From positions 1 to 10,064 of the forward strand of contig JAUHWE010000121.1 in assembly GCA_030424825.1 (NCBI GenBank): a DNA stretch of 10,064 nt. Direction: 5' to 3'. The notes under the pieces are model-generated. The model did no database searches and was not told where the DNA came from. It saw nothing but the letters and a program-made list of their open reading frames with translations. The translations under genes and the position numbers were made by a program. The DNA is from Verrucomicrobiia bacterium (GTDB taxonomy: Bacteria > Verrucomicrobiota > Verrucomicrobiia > Opitutales > Opitutaceae). Positions 1 to 5,222 of the stretch are shown piece after piece; position 1 is the first letter of the stretch; each line of letters begins with the position of its first letter.

Positions 1-262
1 CGGATACTTCCCTAGCTATTGTCTGGGAAATATGCTCGCCGCTCAATTGTGGTACACCGCAAAGGACCAGCTACCAGACCTAGAAGAGAACATCGCCGAG
101 GGCAATTTCGCCCCTCTCCTATCCTGGCTAAGAACGAGCGTTCATCAGCACGGTAAACGCTATGGACTTAAAGAGCTCAGTCTCAGAGCTACTGGTGGGG
201 AACTGTCCCACCGGAGCCTGATTCGGTATTTAAAAGAGCGATACCTTCCACTCTACGGTTGA
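1..262 (+). CDS. M32 family metallocarboxypeptidase, 3' end only
   Basis: This is the C-terminal part of a gene that begins before the window. The reading frame is open from base 2 and ends at TGA 260-262, giving about 86 residues. It opens with GYFPSYCLGN, which matches the conserved GYFPxYxLG segment near the C-terminus of M32 (thermostable carboxypeptidase Taq-type) enzymes. It is followed by the family-like run AAQLW, a D-L-xx-xI acidic helix, and HxHGKRYGxxEL before the terminal RYLKERY. M32 enzymes are cytoplasmic metal-dependent carboxypeptidases that remove C-terminal residues from peptides. Their HEXXH zinc site would lie upstream, outside the window. An internal ATG at 32 exists but is not the real start, because the conserved motif precedes it. 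proA follows 234 bp downstream on the same strand; no functional link is implied. A weak 5-bp dyad (GCTCG 273-277, CGAGC 293-297) lies just after the stop and has no T-tract. Confidence 0.85.
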   Translation, partial: GYFPSYCLGNMLAAQLWYTAKDQLPDLEENIAEGNFAPLLSWLRTSVHQHGKRYGLKELSLRATGGELSHRSLIRYLKERYLPLYG

Positions 263-403
263 GGGCTAAAGAGCTCGTCCGAGTGAGGTCCGCGAGCGAA
301 TGCTAAACATGATTTAATCCAAGCTTGATCAATCAGTCTTCCACTGAACTCCCTCGGCCGATTCCTTCGTCTCTTCTAGGTCTACTTTGTTATATTTCAA
401 ACG

Positions 404-429
404 ATTCTCATTAGGCAGGGCTAGAGAAT
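404..429. promoter_or_regulatory. Inverted repeat upstream of proA
   Basis: ATTCTC (404-409) and GAGAAT (424-429) form a perfect 6-bp inverted repeat with a 14-base spacer, 67 bp before the proA ATG. It lies in an otherwise featureless 234-bp gap (263-496) that must hold the proA promoter. I could not assign convincing -35 and -10 boxes. It could be an operator half-site pair or chance; a 6-bp dyad is expected fairly often by chance. Confidence 0.2.
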
Positions 430-496
430 GTAAGAAAAGTTTGCCAGAAACCCTTCCCGTGGACATCGTCCGCTCCCTTTAACGTCCAATACAGAT

Positions 497-1780
497 ATGA
501 CAACAGATGCCATAGACATCGAAGCGCTGGTTAAGACAATTGCCATCGACGCTCGGGAATCGTCCCTAATCCTCGCGAACGCGCCCACTGAACAGAAAAA
601 CCAGTCAATTCTACGACTGGCGGAATTGATCGAAGAAAATGTGGATTCCCTACGCGAAGAAAATGCCAAAGACCTAGCAGCCGCGGAAGACAACGGGATC
701 ACCCAGGCTATGCTCAAACGGCTCGAACTGAGCGATCGCATGATTTCCGACATGGTGGCGGGGGCCCGACAAGTCGCCGCGCTTCCGGACCCTCTCGGGC
801 AACTTCTCGAAACCTATGACCACCCTCAGGGATTCAAAATCGAGAAAGTCAGCGTTCCCATTGGCGTGATCGGCATTATCTACGAATCTCGACCCAATGT
901 GACAATCGACTGTGCAATTCTTTGTCTCAAGTCCGGCAACGCCAGTATTTTGAGAGGTGGAAAAGAAGCCTATCACACGAACATCGCACTCGCAAAACTC
1001 GTAACCCAAGCTCTCGAAGAAAGCGGACTGCCGGAGAAAGCCTCTCAATTCATTCCCACGAAAGATCGAGCGGCCCTGAACACGCTGCTCAAACTGAACC
1101 AGCAGGTTCAGTGCATTATCCCCAGAGGAGGCGAAGGCTTAATTCGTTTCGTTTCCGAGAATAGCCACATTCCCGTGATCAAGCACTACGACGGAATTTG
1201 CACGCTCTACGCCGACAAGTCGCTCAACGTCGAACAAGCAAAGAATGTGATCGTCAACTCAAAGTGCCAGAAACCGGGCGTATGCAATGCGGCGGAGAAC
1301 CTTCTCATTCACAAGGAGGCCGCTCCCGAGGCGCTTCCCGTTATTGCTCAAGCGTTGAAAGATGAGGGAGTGGAGCTGCGGGCAGACCAATCCGCAAAAT
1401 CGATTCTGGACAATCACGGAATCGAATCGCACCCCGCGACCGACGAAGACTGGAGCACCGAGTACCTCGATCTCATCTTGTCTGTCAAAGTTGTCGATTC
1501 CATCGAGGATGCGATCGCATTCATAAACAAATACGGGAGCTCACATAGCGATTGTATTCTGACTACTGATACTAGTGCGGCTGAGTGCTTTTTAAACGGC
1601 GTCGACTCCGCAACCGTCTACTGGAACGTAAGTACTCGATTTACAGATGGCTTCGAATTTGGCTTTGGAGCAGAGATCGGTATTTCCACCGACAAATTAC
1701 ACGCTCGAGGACCAATGGGGTTGCGAGAACTCTGCACCTACAAATATAAGATCGTTGGAGATGGACAGATTAGAAGCTAA
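497..1780 (+). CDS. proA: Gamma-glutamyl phosphate reductase (glutamate-5-semialdehyde dehydrogenase)
   Basis: Cytoplasmic enzyme of proline biosynthesis: NADPH-dependent reduction of glutamate-5-phosphate to glutamate-5-semialdehyde, which cyclises and is reduced by ProC. At 427 residues it has normal family length. It shows the aldehyde-dehydrogenase-like nucleotide region PIGVIGIIYESRPNVT (121-136), LKSGNASILRGG (144-155), HYDGICTLY (230-238), and the catalytic-cysteine segment KPGVCNAAE (259-267, Cys263). It ends with the strongly conserved FTDGFEFGFGAEIGIST (382-398) and HARGPMGLREL (402-412). The ATG at 497 gives a normal N-terminal helix; no Shine-Dalgarno sequence precedes it and the leader is pyrimidine-rich. 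proB, its usual partner, is not next to it here: the upstream neighbour is an M32 peptidase and the downstream one a SYLF protein. No key residue is missing. Confidence 0.97.
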   Translation: MTTDAIDIEALVKTIAIDARESSLILANAPTEQKNQSILRLAELIEENVDSLREENAKDLAAAEDNGITQAMLKRLELSDRMISDMVAGARQVAALPDPLGQLLETYDHPQGFKIEKVSVPIGVIGIIYESRPNVTIDCAILCLKSGNASILRGGKEAYHTNIALAKLVTQALEESGLPEKASQFIPTKDRAALNTLLKLNQQVQCIIPRGGEGLIRFVSENSHIPVIKHYDGICTLYADKSLNVEQAKNVIVNSKCQKPGVCNAAENLLIHKEAAPEALPVIAQALKDEGVELRADQSAKSILDNHGIESHPATDEDWSTEYLDLILSVKVVDSIEDAIAFINKYGSSHSDCILTTDTSAAECFLNGVDSATVYWNVSTRFTDGFEFGFGAEIGISTDKLHARGPMGLRELCTYKYKIVGDGQIRS

Positions 1781-1858
1781 GTCCTCGGACTAGATCCTCT
1801 AAAAAGGCCGGTAAAAACAGTACCAATCCTGACAATCCCACGCCAATTTCTGACTAAG

Positions 1859-1888
1859 GAGCGGCGATCAGCCCCCAATTCGGCGCTC
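1859..1888 (+). terminator. Possible transcription terminator after proA
   Basis: GAGCG (1859-1863) pairs with CGCTC (1884-1888). After one G-G mismatch, CGA (1865-1867) pairs with TCG (1880-1882), leaving a 12-base loop. The sequence TTCTATT follows. It lies 79 bp past the proA stop and 97 bp before the next start, so its position suits termination. The stem is interrupted and the T-rich stretch is short, so this is tentative. Confidence 0.3.
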
Positions 1889-1984
1889 TTCTATTGCAAT
1901 CCTAGTCGCTAGTCCTCAATTTTTCCAAAATTCTACTTTCATCAAAAAGGGAACTTCCCGCTTAGACCGCTCATCTCATACACC

Positions 1985-2689
1985 ATGAACCGTATTTTCC
2001 GGACACTCATAGTCACGCTTACGCTTTCAATAGTCGCAAGCAGTGCCCTAATTGCCGCTCCCAAACGAGAAAGCCTCGTTACACGCATCATCAATAGCGA
2101 GTACGCTCTCGAAGAAATCATGGCAAAGCCGGAAACCAGAATCCCTGCTTCCATCTTGCAACAGGCCAAGGGAATTATTCTGACACTAAACTATCGGGCT
2201 GGGTTCTTCCTCGGTGGACATGGGGGACGAGGGGTTCTCGTTGCGAAAAACCCTCTAAATGGCGAGTGGGGTGTACCCGCTTTCGTTTCAACCGGTGGGG
2301 CGAACCTAGGATTTCAAATTGGAGCCAAGGAGATTGACACCGTCTATGTGATCATGGACGAAGCCACGGTGCGTCGAGCCTACACGGGTCGCTTCGACTT
2401 AAGTGCCGACGCAGCTGCCGTCGCTGGACCGGTAGGCGTGCTATCAGAAAGGAAAGAGGGCGACGACTACAAGAACGCCAATATATTGGTATATACCACA
2501 ACCAAAGGACTTTACGCTGGCGTTTCCGTCAAGGGCGGTTGGGTAAAGCCTGATAATTTAGCCACAAAAGTATTCTACAATACGGAGTACAACGCTCCGG
2601 AAATCGTCCTAAGTGACTGGTTTGAATTACCGCGTGAGGCCAAAGCCCTGATCAATCGGATCAATTACTACACTTCGGGCCAGTTTTAG
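1985..2689 (+). CDS. Exported SYLF-domain (Ysc84 type) lipid-binding protein
   Basis: The protein has 234 residues. Residues 1-25 form a signal peptide: a basic start (MNRIFR), a hydrophobic core (TLIVTLTLSIVASSALIA) and an Ala-rich end, with cleavage probably around 24-25. The rest is one SYLF/Ysc84 domain: AKGIILTL (61-68), GFFLGGHGGRGVL (73-85), GEWGVPAFVSTGGANLGFQIG (split at 93-100 and 101-113), then KGLYAGVSVKGG (174-185) and KVFYNTEYNAPEIV (195-208). In eukaryotes this domain binds phosphoinositides and actin. Bacterial versions are secreted or periplasmic proteins whose function is mostly unknown, although membrane lipid binding is likely. A DUF-only name would be equally fair. Length is typical for a single-domain bacterial member. 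It appears to be a single gene, with 204 bp upstream and a convergent gene starting its stop codon 48 bp downstream. No Shine-Dalgarno sequence precedes the ATG. Confidence 0.9.
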   Translation: MNRIFRTLIVTLTLSIVASSALIAAPKRESLVTRIINSEYALEEIMAKPETRIPASILQQAKGIILTLNYRAGFFLGGHGGRGVLVAKNPLNGEWGVPAFVSTGGANLGFQIGAKEIDTVYVIMDEATVRRAYTGRFDLSADAAAVAGPVGVLSERKEGDDYKNANILVYTTTKGLYAGVSVKGGWVKPDNLATKVFYNTEYNAPEIVLSDWFELPREAKALINRINYYTSGQF

Positions 2690-2737
2690 CCGCTTCGCTC
2701 ACCAGGACGTTTGAGGGAATTCGGCTTCGAATCGCAA

Positions 2738-3025
2738 TTATCGATTTGAAACCGATTCAAACATGTTCCTGTAATGCTGGCGTTTCTCTTTCAAGGCTAT
2801 CGCCTCTGCCTCAGTAAAGGACTTTTCCTCCTTCAGGAGGTAGTGTCTCGACATCCGCACCTTTGACTCGCCAGACGGAGCACTCTTGATTTCGAGACGG
2901 AGCTCCAAGCGTTTCTTCTCGTTTCCAAGAGTTGATATCGTCGGTCTATCCCAGTTTTTCGCCCTCAAGAGCGGTGCTTTTTCAGACTTTTCGATGGTTG
3001 AACGGATTTTTAGTTTGGTGCCCAT
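2738..3025 (-). CDS. Small basic hypothetical protein
   Basis: A 95-residue frame opening at ATG 3025-3023 and ending TAA. I do not recognise its family. It has no signal peptide or membrane segment. It is rich in Lys, Arg and Glu: a basic N-terminal 40 residues is followed by KKRLELRLEIKSAPSGESKVRMS, which looks like two beta strands with a turn (broken here as KKRLELRLEI, then KSAPSGESKV). A charged helix follows with the centre EEKSFTEAEAIALKEKRQHY. The mixture suggests a small soluble, perhaps nucleic-acid-binding, protein. It converges on the SYLF gene (48-bp gap). The IS element ends 216 bp upstream of its start and its transposase genes run toward it. The amino-acid composition is protein-like and no longer frame competes on the opposite strand, but without homologues it could still be a chance frame. 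Confidence 0.55.
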   Translation of the reverse strand: MGTKLKIRSTIEKSEKAPLLRAKNWDRPTISTLGNEKKRLELRLEIKSAPSGESKVRMSRHYLLKEEKSFTEAEAIALKEKRQHYRNMFESVSNR

Positions 3026-3233
3026 AATAGTCGTATTTACACTATATTTACGGCTAACAAATTTTTTACTTTAACGGAAAGTGTCAGTTTTAACTGTCTG
3101 GAAGCAGTAGACTGAAGCCGAGGCTTCAACGCGACACGCTACTTGTTTACAATTAGGGACTTACAAAATTCAAACACACACAGTCGCCTATTCGAAGCCA
3201 GAAGAAAGAATAGACTCGAAGAACACGCTGGCG
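3026..3233. promoter_or_regulatory. AT-rich intergenic region upstream of the 95-residue gene, with two short palindromes
   Basis: This gap carries whatever promoter serves the leftward small gene. It contains the palindrome CAGTTTTAACTG (3085-3096) and, 16 bp further, TGAAGCC (3113-3119) and GGCTTCA (3122-3128) separated by GA. The second could fold as a 6-bp stem with a CGAG loop or act as a two-fold protein site. AT-rich sequence near 3030-3070 includes TATAGT-like text on the minus strand, but I cannot pair it with a correctly spaced -35 box. No gene is visible here. Confidence 0.35.
3113..3128. repeat. Perfect 7-bp inverted repeat with 2-base centre
   Basis: TGAAGCC at 3113-3119 is mirrored exactly by GGCTTCA at 3122-3128 around GA. 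It lies 88 bp upstream of the start of the leftward 95-residue gene. It is either an operator-like dyad or a small tetraloop hairpin (6 bp, CGAG loop). It is not repeated elsewhere in this window as far as I could see. Confidence 0.4.
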
Positions 3234-3241
3234 TTTATAAT
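3234..3241. repeat. Left target-site duplication of the IS66-family element
   Basis: TTTATAAT at 3234-3241 is repeated exactly at 5162-5169, immediately outside the two inverted repeats. Eight bases is the duplication length characteristic of the IS66 family. Confidence 0.95.
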
Positions 3242-3265
3242 GTATCCGTCCGTCCTATCCCGTCT
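3242..3265. repeat. Left terminal inverted repeat (IRL) of the IS
   Basis: It starts GTATCCGTCCGTCC and ends CCCGTCT. It matches the reverse complement of 5138-5161 at 20 of 24 positions; the mismatches are at positions 4, 5, 16 and 17 from the outer end. The tnpC stop codon (3255-3257) lies inside it. Confidence 0.95.
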
Positions 3266-4748
3266 TGACTTGGGTTTTCTTCCAGTTTTTCGGGGTGAGA
3301 TTCTCTGCCTCGAAGTTGGTCGTGGAAGGCAGCCGCCTGAGCACGTCGGTCAAGTAGGCCATCGGCTCTATGCCGCGTCGCCTGCAGCTTTCCAGGATCG
3401 TGTAGATCACCGCGCTGGTCTTGCCAGCCTCCGGGCTCCCCACGAAAAGCCAGTTCTTGGCCCCGAGTTTGCAGGGGCGGATCGCTTGCTCGGTCAAGTT
3501 GTTGTCGATGCGGGCCCTCCCGTGGTCGACGTAGGCGACCAGCTTGCCCCACTGGTTGCGGGCGTAGCCTACCGCGCTGGCCATTCCGCTTCTGGCGGGA
3601 TAGCGGTCGGCTTCCTGCTCGAGGAGCCTTTCGATCTCGTTGAGGACAGGAAGGGTTTTTCTCTTTCGCCCTTCGGCCCTTTGCCCGGCGTCTTCGGGCA
3701 GAGCGCTCTCGATTTCGTAGAGTTTCCGAATCGGAAGAAGGTAGCGGACTGCCTCGCCCTCCCCGCCTTTCCAGGCGTCGTAGAACTTGCGCCTGGCATG
3801 CGCCCAGCATCCGAGCTGGACGATCGGGCGGCTCTCGCTCGCCGCGTCGTAGGCCTGGTAGCCGTCGCCTTGAAGCAGCCCCGAGAAGCCCGACACGATC
3901 TCCTTGGCGGCGGCGTGGCCGCGGTCAAGGCGCCAGTCGAAGCAGACGTCGCCCTTCGGGCGTCCGAAGACCCAGAAGTATCCTTTGTGGCTTCTCCCTT
4001 TCCGCTCCGTATCCAGATAGCGGATCGGTGTCTCGTCCATCTGGAGATAGTCGCCCGAGACCAGCCCGTTTCGAATGGAGCGGTAGATTATCGAAAGCCA
4101 GCTCTCGACCGCGTAGCCGATCCAGTCGCACATGCGCTGGCGCGCGATCCGCACGCCGAAGCGCTCGCGGAAGACCCTCTCCAGACGGTACAGCGGCATG
4201 TGGTCGGCGTACTTCCAGACGATGAGCTGGGCGACCAGCCCGGCCGCGGGAATGCCGCCCGGGACCAGGCGCGGCGGAAGCGGCGCGGCGAAGGGGACGG
4301 CGTCCGGATCGGCCTTGCGCTTGAACTTGGGCCTCACGGTCACGCGCATGACGAACTTCATTGGAACCACGTCGAGCTCCCTGGTAGTCTCCTCGCCGAT
4401 ACGCTCGTAAGCGTCGGGCTTTTCGATCACCTCGTCGGGAACGATCTCATGGGTTAGTGTCTCGATATCCTCGGGCAGCCTGGCTATCGCCTCGGCGGGC
4501 CGGGGCCTGCGGCGGGCGTAGCCGATGACCTCCTTTTCAGTCGCCGCCTGTTCGGCCTCCTCATCGTCGAGCTGGGCCAGGGCCAGTGAGAGCTGCTCGT
4601 CGGATATCCTCTCGCTCGCGGGCGAGCCGAAGAACTTGCGCTTAAGAGCTTCAAGCTGCCGCTTGAGATAGCGATTCTCGCTTGAAAGGTCGCGTACTTC
4701 GACCTCCAGCTTCTCAACTCGCCTCGACTGCTCCTCAAGCGTAAGCAT
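3255..4748 (-). CDS. tnpC: IS66-family transposase TnpC (DDE type)
   Basis: The 497-residue catalytic transposase of the element. Residues 1-38 are a heptad-patterned leader (leucine-zipper-like) ending in the KFFGSPASER motif (38-47) typical of IS66. Catalytic segments are LQMDETPIRYL (235-245, first Asp238), LLQGDGYQAYD (291-301, second Asp295), CWAHARRKF (314-322) and DNNLTEQAIRP (415-425, catalytic Glu420), followed by KNWLFVGS (431-438) and a C-terminal IS66 tail. The region where most relatives carry a CxxC zinc finger (about 100-145) reads as a cysteine-free stretch, EKPDAYERIGEE followed by VRPKFKRK. The start ATG at 4748 lies 22 bp after the tnpB stop, suggesting translational coupling or a shared transcript. 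The stop codon falls within the left inverted repeat. The frame is uninterrupted and all catalytic residues are present, so it is probably active. Confidence 0.97.
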   Translation of the reverse strand: MLTLEEQSRRVEKLEVEVRDLSSENRYLKRQLEALKRKFFGSPASERISDEQLSLALAQLDDEEAEQAATEKEVIGYARRRPRPAEAIARLPEDIETLTHEIVPDEVIEKPDAYERIGEETTRELDVVPMKFVMRVTVRPKFKRKADPDAVPFAAPLPPRLVPGGIPAAGLVAQLIVWKYADHMPLYRLERVFRERFGVRIARQRMCDWIGYAVESWLSIIYRSIRNGLVSGDYLQMDETPIRYLDTERKGRSHKGYFWVFGRPKGDVCFDWRLDRGHAAAKEIVSGFSGLLQGDGYQAYDAASESRPIVQLGCWAHARRKFYDAWKGGEGEAVRYLLPIRKLYEIESALPEDAGQRAEGRKRKTLPVLNEIERLLEQEADRYPARSGMASAVGYARNQWGKLVAYVDHGRARIDNNLTEQAIRPCKLGAKNWLFVGSPEAGKTSAVIYTILESCRRRGIEPMAYLTDVLRRLPSTTNFEAENLTPKNWKKTQVKTG

Positions 4749-4770
4749 CCGATGAATACGGATACACGCG

Positions 4771-5103
4771 CTAAGCCTGATTGCCAGTCAAAACCTTCTT
4801 GAAGCGAAGCTTTTTCACGTCGCCGCCGATCAGCAGGCAGGCCAGCTCGTCGGCAGTGAGCTTTTGCCTGCCTGCCGGGCTCTCAGGCCAGTCGAAGCGG
4901 CTGTGGTGCAGCCGGCGCGTGCCGCAGAACACGCCAGTCGCATCGACCGAAAGGAATTTAAGCAAGGCTCGGGTCCGATTGGAGAAAAGGTAAAGCACGC
5001 CTTGCTCGGCTTCGCCGACCAAGGAGCGAAGGCCGTCGGCTCCCTTGCGCAGATCCACCACGCCTCCGTAGACGTAGCAGCGTTCCGTTTCAATTCTTGC
5101 CAT
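4771..5103 (-). CDS. tnpB: IS66 family accessory protein TnpB (Orf2)
   Basis: A 110-residue protein of normal family length, unrelated to the IS200/IS605 TnpB nucleases of the same name. It shows the IS66 Orf2 pattern: DLRKGADGLRSLV (17-29), GVLYLFSNRTRALLKFL (35-51), a strand ending VFCGTRRL (58-65), HSRFDWP (67-73), and LTADELACLLIGGD (82-95). Its precise role is unsettled; it is required together with TnpC for transposition in studied IS66 elements. It is the first gene in the IS, beginning 58 bp inside the right end and ending 22 bp before tnpC. The start ATG lacks a good ribosome-binding site, and the usual tnpA is absent upstream. Confidence 0.95.
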   Translation of the reverse strand: MARIETERCYVYGGVVDLRKGADGLRSLVGEAEQGVLYLFSNRTRALLKFLSVDATGVFCGTRRLHHSRFDWPESPAGRQKLTADELACLLIGGDVKKLRFKKVLTGNQA

Positions 5104-5137
5104 CAGAGCACAATATCAGCTCGAAGCCTCAAATACT

Positions 5138-5161
5138 AGACGGGGCAGGACGGACGCTTAC
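5138..5161. repeat. Right terminal inverted repeat (IRR) of the IS
   Basis: Read inward from 5161 on the minus strand it begins GTAAGCGTCCGTCC, the canonical GTAA start of IS66 ends. Twenty of its 24 bases match the left repeat. It must also sit close to the transposase promoter, because tnpB starts 34 bp further in. Confidence 0.95.
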
Positions 5162-5169
5162 TTTATAAT
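5162..5169. repeat. Right target-site duplication of the IS66-family element
   Basis: TTTATAAT, identical to 3234-3241. Removing the IS and one copy would restore a continuous intergenic sequence, with GGCG before and CCGTCTATC after a single TTTATAAT. Confidence 0.95.
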
Positions 5170-5196
5170 CCGTCTATCAGGACTTTCTATACCCAG

Positions 5197-5211
5197 GGAA
5201 TCTCTGATTCC
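5197..5211 (-). terminator. Small perfect hairpin just after the ABC1 kinase gene
   Basis: On the minus strand GGAATC and GATTCC form a perfect 6-bp stem around a 3-base AGA loop, 11 bases past the kinase stop codon (5223). There is no clear T-tract after it, so it may be a transcript-end structure or a weak or factor-dependent terminator rather than a classical one. Confidence 0.3.
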
Positions 5212-5222
5212 ATCACAATCTT

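Larger units (their letters stand above)
3242..5161 (-). mobile_element. Complete IS66-family insertion sequence (tnpB-tnpC, no tnpA)
   Basis: A 1,920-bp element bounded by imperfect 24-bp inverted repeats (3242-3265 and 5138-5161, 20 of 24 identical) and flanked by a perfect 8-bp direct repeat TTTATAAT. Outer ends read GTAT (left) and GTAA (right); GTAA is the usual IS66 end. It carries tnpB and tnpC on the minus strand. Only 58 bp separate the right end from the tnpB start, so there is no space for tnpA. The interior is clearly richer in G+C than the flanking genes, a sign that the element comes from elsewhere. Both genes are intact, and the perfect target duplication suggests a relatively recent insertion. 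It sits in an intergenic gap between the ABC1 kinase gene and the 95-residue gene and disrupts no recognisable coding sequence. Confidence 0.96.

Noticed and set aside
674..1048. Minus-strand 124-codon frame inside proA
   Set aside because: It is fully contained in proA, which has the complete set of family motifs; the antisense product shows no recognisable domain.
2886..3074. Plus-strand 62-codon frame ending in a hydrophobic run (VVFTLYLRLTNFLL), resembling a small membrane peptide
   Set aside because: It overlaps the longer minus-strand frame antisense. The hydrophobic end derives from the AT-rich upstream region, and there is no start signal, so the minus-strand reading is preferred.
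3188..3213. CTATTC/GAATAG inverted repeat near the left IS end
   Set aside because: A 6-bp dyad with a 14-base spacer lying outside the IS boundary; expected by chance in a gap of this size and not part of the element.
3240..4457. A 405-codon open frame on the plus strand across the IS interior
   Set aside because: It runs antisense through tnpC. The high G+C content of the element leaves few stop codons on the opposite strand, and the tnpC frame carries all the IS66 motifs.
4746..4765. GTATCCGTATTC just upstream of tnpC resembling the left IS end (GTATCCGTCC)
   Set aside because: The similarity stops after about 9 bases and no second end or duplication is associated, so it is not evidence of a nested or truncated element.
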